The notes under the pieces are model-generated. The model worked only from the letters and a program-made list of their open reading frames with translations, did not search any database and was not told the DNA's origin. Made by a program: the position numbers and the translations under genes. A DNA stretch of 57,811 bases from Granulicella sp. GTDB taxonomy: Bacteria; Acidobacteriota; Terriglobia; Terriglobales; Acidobacteriaceae. This document shows, one piece after another, positions 52,831 to 57,811 of this stretch (the first letter of the stretch is position 1; every line of letters begins with the position of its first letter). The stretch is from the NCBI GenBank assembly GCA_027450185.1, contig DAIDKF010000007.1:1-57811 (forward strand). Reading direction: 5' to 3'.

Positions 52831-54876
52831 GTGAGCAACCCCATAGAACAATCGATCAAAGTCCAGCTACCCGACGGCTCCATCCGTGAAGTTCCCCGGG
52901 GCACAACGCCCTTCGACGTCGCCAACAGCATCTCTCCGCGCCTGGCCGCGGCAGTGGTCGTCGCGCGCATCCGCCCGCTGGCGCTTGCCGCGGCCAGCGC
53001 CAACGAGACAGCCCTCGAACAGTCCGAGGAGGCCATGTACTCCGGCCCGAGCAGCACAGCCGAGCGTATCGTCGGCCTCTCCGCGCCGCTCCAGCAAGAT
53101 GTCACCCTCGAACTCCTCAAGGAGAACGACGCAGCTTCTCTCAAGGTCGCCCGCCACTCCGCCGCACACATCATGGCCACAGCTCTGCTCGAACTCTTCC
53201 CCGAGACTAAGCTCGGCCACGGGCCCGCCACCGACAGCGGCTTCTTCTATGACGTCTACCGCGAGGTCCCCTTCACCGAGGCAGACCTCGCCGCCATCGA
53301 AACCCGCATGGCCGATGTGGTTGCGCGCGATGAGCCCTTCATTCAGATCATCGAGTCTCGCGAACAAGGCCTCGCCGATTACACCGCTCACGGAGATTTC
53401 ATGAAGGTCCACTTCATCGAGCGCTTCACCCAACCGGGCGAAGAGATCTCCCTCTACCGCAACGGCACCTTCACCGACTTCTGCCGCGGCCCGCACGTGC
53501 CCTCCACTGGCCGCGTCAAGGCCTTCAAGGTCATCTCCATCGCCGGCGCCTACTGGCTCGGCGACGAGAAGAACCAACAGCTCCAGCGCATCTACGGTAC
53601 AGCCTTCTTCAACCAGAAGGACCTAGACGCCCACTTCAAGCAGCTCGAAGAGATCAAGGCCCGCGACCACCGCGTGCTCGGCAAGCAGCTTGACCTTTTC
53701 AGCATCCAGGAGGTCGCCGGAGCGGGCCTCATCTTCTGGCATCCCAAGGGCGGCCTCATCCGCAAGGCAATGGAGGACTGGATGCGCGAGGAGTGCATCC
53801 GGCGCGGCTACCACATGGTGTTCACGCCTCACATCATGCGCCGCGAGCTGTGGCGTATCTCCGGCCACGAGGATGTCTACGCCGAAAACATGTACCCGCC
53901 GATGGAGCTCGACGACGCAGAGTACCGGCTGAAGCCCATGAACTGCCCGGGACACATCCTCATCTACAAGAACTCGCCCAAGAGCTACCGCGACCTCCCG
54001 CAGCGCTACGCCGAGCTGGGCAATGTATACCGCTACGAGCGCTCCGGCACCATGCACGGCCTCTTGCGCGTGCGCGGCTTCACGCAGGACGACGCCCACA
54101 TCTTCTGTACCCGCGACCAGATCAACAGCGAGATTGAAGCGTGCCTGGACTTCGCCGAAGCTGTCCTCACAACCTTTGGGTTCAAGGAGTACCGCGTCGA
54201 GCTTTCCACGCACCAGCCCGGCAACCCCGACTTCATCGGCACGCCCGAAGAGTGGGCCCAGGCCGAAGGAGCTCTCCGCGACGTCCTCACCTCCCGCGGC
54301 CTCGCCTTCCAGACCTTCCCCGGCGAAGCCGCCTTCTATGGCCCCAAGATCGACGTTAAGCTCGTCGACGTCCTCGGTCGTCTCTGGCAGCTCTCCACAG
54401 TCCAATTCGACTTCAAACTGCCGCAGCGCTTCGGGCTCGAATACATCGGCGAAGACGGCGCACCGCACCAGCCGGTCATGGTCCATCGCGCTCTATTCGG
54501 CAGCGTTGAGCGCTTCTTCGGCGTACTCATTGAGCACTACGCAGGGGCGTTCCCGTTCTGGCTCGCACCCGTCCAGGTCGGCCTCGTCCCCATCTCCAAC
54601 GAGAAGCACCTCGCCTACGCCGAGACCGTCAGGAAGCGGCTTGAAGCCGCGGGGCTGCGCGTCGAACTCGACGCCTCCAACGGCAAGATGCAATCCAAAA
54701 TTCGGGACTTCGGCCTGCAGAAGGTTCCCTTTATCCTGGTCCTCGGCGACAAGGAGGCCGCCACCAACAGCGTCAGCGTCCGCGTCCGCGCCAAGGGCGA
54801 CGAAGGCAGCGTCCTCCTCGACGCCTTCGTCGACCGCGCAAAAGAACTCGTCTCCCAACACTCCATGGAGCTCTAG
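52831..54876 (+). CDS. thrS: Threonyl-tRNA synthetase
   Basis: 681 residues. The TGS domain is at about 9-72 ('QLPDGSIREVPRGTTPFDVA'), followed by the editing domain with HxxxH ('HSAAHIM') and 'TDSGFFYDV', then the class II core with motif 2 region 'VRGFTQDDAHIFC', the zinc ligand Cys in 'MNCPGH' (C372), and the C-terminal anticodon-binding domain 'LVPISNEKHLAYA'. It charges tRNA-Thr and edits mis-charged Ser. The start is GTG at 52831; the ribosome-binding site is weak (AGG). It diverges from accD with 98 bp between starts. Confidence 0.96.
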   Translation: MSNPIEQSIKVQLPDGSIREVPRGTTPFDVANSISPRLAAAVVVARIRPLALAAASANETALEQSEEAMYSGPSSTAERIVGLSAPLQQDVTLELLKENDAASLKVARHSAAHIMATALLELFPETKLGHGPATDSGFFYDVYREVPFTEADLAAIETRMADVVARDEPFIQIIESREQGLADYTAHGDFMKVHFIERFTQPGEEISLYRNGTFTDFCRGPHVPSTGRVKAFKVISIAGAYWLGDEKNQQLQRIYGTAFFNQKDLDAHFKQLEEIKARDHRVLGKQLDLFSIQEVAGAGLIFWHPKGGLIRKAMEDWMREECIRRGYHMVFTPHIMRRELWRISGHEDVYAENMYPPMELDDAEYRLKPMNCPGHILIYKNSPKSYRDLPQRYAELGNVYRYERSGTMHGLLRVRGFTQDDAHIFCTRDQINSEIEACLDFAEAVLTTFGFKEYRVELSTHQPGNPDFIGTPEEWAQAEGALRDVLTSRGLAFQTFPGEAAFYGPKIDVKLVDVLGRLWQLSTVQFDFKLPQRFGLEYIGEDGAPHQPVMVHRALFGSVERFFGVLIEHYAGAFPFWLAPVQVGLVPISNEKHLAYAETVRKRLEAAGLRVELDASNGKMQSKIRDFGLQKVPFILVLGDKEAATNSVSVRVRAKGDEGSVLLDAFVDRAKELVSQHSMEL

Positions 54877-54965
54877 CCATGCAGCACGAACAGCGGCTTC
54901 ATAAGGAATGAAGGGACTGCATCCCGCTCAGCATCCAACACACTGGTGTATCAGGCAGGTCCACC

Positions 54966-55517
54966 ATGCAACCAATCATCATCAAAGAATCCGCTGTCAT
55001 CCACGCCCCCATTGAGCGTGTCTTTGCGCTCTCCACAAGCGTCGAACTGGTCCGCGAGACGCTCGGCATGAACATCATCGATGCCGCAGTAGAAGGCGGC
55101 GTCATCGAAGGCCACGTTACCGAAGGCAGCCGCGTGCACTGGCGCGGCAGGAAGTTCGGCCTCCCCACCGAGCACCACACCCTTATCACCGGCTTCATTC
55201 CGCCGCACACCCACTTCATCCGCGTGGACCACCACGAGATCACCAAAGAGGCTTATTTCCAGGATACCCAGGAGCACGGCCGCTTCGCCTTCTTCCAGCA
55301 CGACCACCACTTCTACGAATCGCCCGATCCCGCCACCGGCGAGCCCATCACCGAACTCGACGACGAAGTCCGCTTCACCCTGCCTTTCGGCCCCCTGGGC
55401 CGCATTGCAGCGCAGTACCTCCTCGCCCCGCACATCCGCGACCTGACACGCAATCGCTTCAGCCGCCTTAAGCAACTTGCAGAGTCCGACCAGTGGCAGC
55501 AGTTCCTCGACGCCTGA
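54966..55517 (+). CDS. SRPBCC (START-like) family protein
   Basis: 183 residues. The opening 'SAVIHAPIERVFALSTSVELV' and the ending 'LTRNRFSRLKQLAES' are typical of the polyketide-cyclase/SRPBCC fold, a helix-grip that binds hydrophobic ligands. The ligand is unknown. A hairpin (55543-55560) follows, converging with dnaA. Confidence 0.85.
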   Translation: MQPIIIKESAVIHAPIERVFALSTSVELVRETLGMNIIDAAVEGGVIEGHVTEGSRVHWRGRKFGLPTEHHTLITGFIPPHTHFIRVDHHEITKEAYFQDTQEHGRFAFFQHDHHFYESPDPATGEPITELDDEVRFTLPFGPLGRIAAQYLLAPHIRDLTRNRFSRLKQLAESDQWQQFLDA

Positions 55518-55542
55518 CTTCTTCAAAGGCTCCAACACAAAA

Positions 55543-55560
55543 GCCGCCAACGCTGGCGGC
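55543..55560. terminator. Hairpin between convergent SRPBCC gene and dnaA
   Basis: GCCGCCA (55543-55549) pairs with TGGCGGC (55554-55560), 4-base loop, preceded by AAAA and followed by CTTCG. Short but GC-rich; fits a bidirectional terminator. Confidence 0.55.
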
Positions 55561-55598
55561 CTTCGTCCATCTCTACTGTCTACGCTCTGCTGTCTGCC

Positions 55599-57008
55599 TT
55601 AACCCAACGTCTCCATCAGCTTGTTCACCGTGCGGTTAAGGTCTTTATCCGTGCGCCGCTGCCCGTCGATCTTCGCAATAGAGTGCATCACGGTGGTATG
55701 GTGCTTGCCGCCGAACTGCCGTCCAATCTCCGGCAGGCTAGCCTCGGTCAACTGCTTAGCCAGATACATCGCAATCTGGCGCGGCACCACAATCTGGCGC
55801 GAGTTGTTCTTCTGCTTCAACTCCGCAACGCGCATGCCAAAGCTCTCTGCCACCGCCCGCTGAATCGCCTCAATCGTGATCTTGCGCACCTGCGTGTCGA
55901 TGAACTGTTTCAGGCACTGCTGCGCGGTAGGCAGGGTGATCTCGACGCCGTGCAGGCTGCACCACGCAATCAACCGTACCAGCGCGCCTTCGAGCTCGCG
56001 CACATTGGTGCGCACATTGCCCGCAATGAACAGCGCCACATCGGTCGGCAGCAAGGTCTGTTCCTGCTCTGCCTTGCGTTGCAGAATCGCCACCTTGGTC
56101 TCCAGATCAGGCGGCTGAATGTCCACCACCAGGCCCCACTCAAAGCGCGAACGCAGCCGATCCTCGAAGTCGTTCAACTCCTTGGGCGGGCGGTCGCTGG
56201 CCACCACAATCTGCTTGTTCTGCTCATGCAGCGCGTTGAAGGTGTGGAAGAACTCCTCCTGCGTGCGCTCCTTACCGGCGAGAAACTGAATATCGTCGAT
56301 CAGCAGCACGTCCACATTGCGATAGCGGTCACGGAACCCGGTCATCTTGTCATAGCGCACCGAGTTGATCATCTCGTTGGTAAACTTTTCGCCCGAGATG
56401 TAGCTCACCGCGGCCAGCACATTACGCGCCTTCACCATGTGCCCGATGGCCTGCATCAGGTGAGTCTTGCCCAGCCCCACACCGCCGTAAACGAACAGCG
56501 GGTTGTAGGCCTTCGACGGCCGCTCCGCCACCGCCTGCGCAGCAGCCTGCGCGAACTGGTTGCCGCTCCCGATTACGAACGAGTCGAACTGATAGCGCGG
56601 GTTCAACTGCGCAGCAGTATTCCAATCGAATCGCGCCTGCTCCGGCCCTGCGGGCATCGAGCCCCCATTGCCGCGCCGCGGTGCGTTCTGGCTGTGGCTC
56701 GGCTGCGGCGCAAAGCCACCATCCTCACGAACCCGCGGAACCTCCTGTGGCGGCACCTGGAAGACCACCTGGTCGATCTCCAGCCCAAGATTGTCGATCG
56801 CCTCGCCAATCAGGTCGCCATACCGGTCACCGATGTGCTGAAACTCCTCCGACGGTATCCTCACGTGCAGCGTCCGCTCACTGATGTGGCTGAAGCGCGT
56901 CGGCTTCAGCCACGTCTCGAAGCTCTGGCGATTGATCTTTTTCTCAAGCGCGCCAAGAATTCGAACCCACTGGTTCAACACGGCAGCCGGCACTGGAACA
57001 AATGACAT
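55599..57008 (-). CDS. dnaA: Chromosomal replication initiator DnaA
   Basis: 469 residues. N-terminal domain I ('KKINRQSFETWLKPTRF'), a Gly/Pro/Gln-rich linker with 'QPSHSQNAPRRGNGG', the AAA+ domain with Walker A 'GGVGLGKTH' (~174-182) and Walker B 'LLIDDIQFL' (~233-241), and the domain IV helix-turn-helix with the signature 'GGKHHTTVMHSI'. The downstream gene is a convergent SRPBCC gene, not dnaN, so the usual dnaA-dnaN pair is absent. Divergent from rpmH across 536 bp. Confidence 0.97.
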   Translation of the reverse strand: MSFVPVPAAVLNQWVRILGALEKKINRQSFETWLKPTRFSHISERTLHVRIPSEEFQHIGDRYGDLIGEAIDNLGLEIDQVVFQVPPQEVPRVREDGGFAPQPSHSQNAPRRGNGGSMPAGPEQARFDWNTAAQLNPRYQFDSFVIGSGNQFAQAAAQAVAERPSKAYNPLFVYGGVGLGKTHLMQAIGHMVKARNVLAAVSYISGEKFTNEMINSVRYDKMTGFRDRYRNVDVLLIDDIQFLAGKERTQEEFFHTFNALHEQNKQIVVASDRPPKELNDFEDRLRSRFEWGLVVDIQPPDLETKVAILQRKAEQEQTLLPTDVALFIAGNVRTNVRELEGALVRLIAWCSLHGVEITLPTAQQCLKQFIDTQVRKITIEAIQRAVAESFGMRVAELKQKNNSRQIVVPRQIAMYLAKQLTEASLPEIGRQFGGKHHTTVMHSIAKIDGQRRTDKDLNRTVNKLMETLG

Positions 57009-57544
57009 TGTTTAAGTCTTCCTTACTTTCATGAAGTCGTCCATATGGGGCAACTTCGGTCTGGCCATCCGCAAAAAGAGCAAAAAATACCCATATCCGC
57101 GATTGCGTCGCGAAGCCGGTTCATCCTGGAATGCCTTTGAAACCCGGCGCCAACCTTCGCGCTGGAGGAGTGAATCAATACGTTGGCCCGTGGGAGATTT
57201 CAACCGCGAGACATTCACACATCATGGAACGGAATCGATACTAGCACGCCAACCGCCCCTCTCTAGCAATCGAAATTAACCAAACTGACAAACTTTTTTC
57301 TAGTTGCACCATCCGTTGTGAAGAATCCCCCAACAGCCTTCGGTAACCGGATGCGTCTCCCGTTTTGGACCGCAGCGCGAGCTATTTCGTTGCCTGTTTT
57401 CCTCAACTCGGATATACTCAAATCTTGCTGCCGAGTGGGCCTTCGCAGCCTCTCCAATGCCCATCGTCGGTTCCATCGCCACCATCACGCGGCTGTGAGC
57501 TGAGGCCAGCAGACTACTTCGAGATTTGAGACAGGACAAACACC
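57009..57544. other. dnaA-rpmH intergenic region (candidate origin region)
   Basis: 536 bp without a gene. It contains an rpmH promoter and, near 57268-57304, an AT-rich stretch with a T-run. No TTATCCACA-type DnaA box was found by eye on either strand, so the sequence does not itself show an origin. Confidence 0.5.
57390..57418 (+). promoter_or_regulatory. Sigma-70 promoter of rpmH
   Basis: TTGCCT (-35, 57390-57395), 17-bp spacer, TATACT (-10, 57413-57418). It lies 126 bp upstream of the rpmH start. Confidence 0.6.
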
Positions 57545-57700
57545 ATGCCCAAGCGCACCTTCCAACCTAACCGCCGCCGCCGTAGCAAGGTTCACGGCTT
57601 CCTCGTTCGCATGGCATCCAAGGCCGGAGCCGCCGTGCTCAGCCGTCGTCGCGCCAAGGGCCGTCACAAGATCGCCGTCTCCGCCGGCTACCGCGACTAG
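57545..57700 (+). CDS. rpmH: 50S ribosomal protein L34
   Basis: 51 residues. It reads '[18 protein letters not shown]' followed by '[20 protein letters not shown]', the usual L34 pattern, with a slightly long C-terminus ('[10 protein letters not shown]'). The ATG at 57545 is the only reasonable start. Adjacent to dnaA, as is common in bacterial chromosomes. A hairpin follows 40 bp later, so it may be transcribed alone. Confidence 0.95.
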   Translation: MPKRTFQPNRRRRSKVHGFLVRMASKAGAAVLSRRRAKGRHKIAVSAGYRD

Positions 57701-57739
57701 TCTTCCGTTTCAACTCCATCGCCTTCGCGCGAGAGCAAG

Positions 57740-57776
57740 CAGGCCGCCGCTACGTTTCCTTTGCGGCGGCCTGTTT
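57740..57776 (+). terminator. Intrinsic terminator after rpmH
   Basis: CAGGCCGCCGC (57740-57750) pairs perfectly with GCGGCGGCCTG (57763-57773), 12-base loop, followed by TTTGT. Confidence 0.75.
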
Positions 57777-57811
57777 GTGTCTTGGAAGCCTTCCCTCCCC
57801 GCACCACCTCT

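Overview
The window looks like a piece of chromosome from an acidobacterium of the Terriglobia (Acidobacteriaceae; Granulicella, Edaphobacter or Terriglobus-like). This is inferred from high GC with strong C/G third positions, a secreted protein of choice-of-anchor-D (ASH) repeats with the tail common in that group, secreted proteins of families I know mainly from Acidobacteria, and the housekeeping set. No tRNA, rRNA, CRISPR array, insertion sequence or prophage was seen; almost all of it is single-copy chromosomal gene content.

Layout. 1-3.5 kb: 3' part of a large secreted beta-propeller/ASH-repeat protein. 3.5-7.7 kb (minus): HI0933-type flavoprotein, NAD-malic enzyme, secreted metallo-beta-lactamase-fold hydrolase. 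8-13.2 kb: small secreted or stress proteins (lineage-specific exported protein, UPF0303, YfdX, DUF2147, a PEP-CTERM protein) and an RlmI-type rRNA methyltransferase. 13.4-15.7 kb: class II photolyase divergent from a GNAT acetyltransferase. 16.4-18.1 kb: rpoD with a strong terminator. 18.2-24.7 kb: glycosyltransferase, PHP-domain protein and two c-di-GMP proteins (a PAS-GAF-degenerate GGDEF-EAL protein and a membrane PAS-GGDEF cyclase with an I-site). 25.4-29.3 kb: universal stress protein and gyrA, whose tower/coiled-coil region carries a large insert of atypical base composition. 29.5-31.6 kb: SDR dehydrogenase plus ROK regulator. 31.9-34.7 kb: phosphoribosyltransferase-hydrolase fusion plus erythromycin-esterase-like protein. 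34.7-37.2 kb: MocR-type regulator divergent from a secreted TPR protein.

37.4-40.9 kb is the chromosome-segregation locus: a glutamine-amidotransferase gene, rsmG, parA and parB, with three perfect copies of the 16-bp parS palindrome, one of them written in frame inside the amidotransferase gene. 41-48 kb: exported amidohydrolase translationally coupled to an isoprenylcysteine-methyltransferase-like membrane protein, HU, DUF2461, an exported M28 peptidase and two unrecognised divergent genes. 48-52.7 kb (minus): a compact operon accD - SAM methyltransferase - folC - plsC - ruvA. 52.8-57.8 kb: thrS, an SRPBCC protein, dnaA and, divergently, rpmH. The dnaA/rpmH pair and the parAB/parS locus 17 kb away suggest that the window lies in the origin-proximal part of the chromosome, although I found no DnaA-box cluster.

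The features most worth a second look are the in-gene parS, the compositionally foreign insert in gyrA, a short repeat-derived insert in folC, the PRTase-hydrolase/Ere pair, and the 13-bp-spaced divergent pair of unknown genes at 46.7-48.0 kb.
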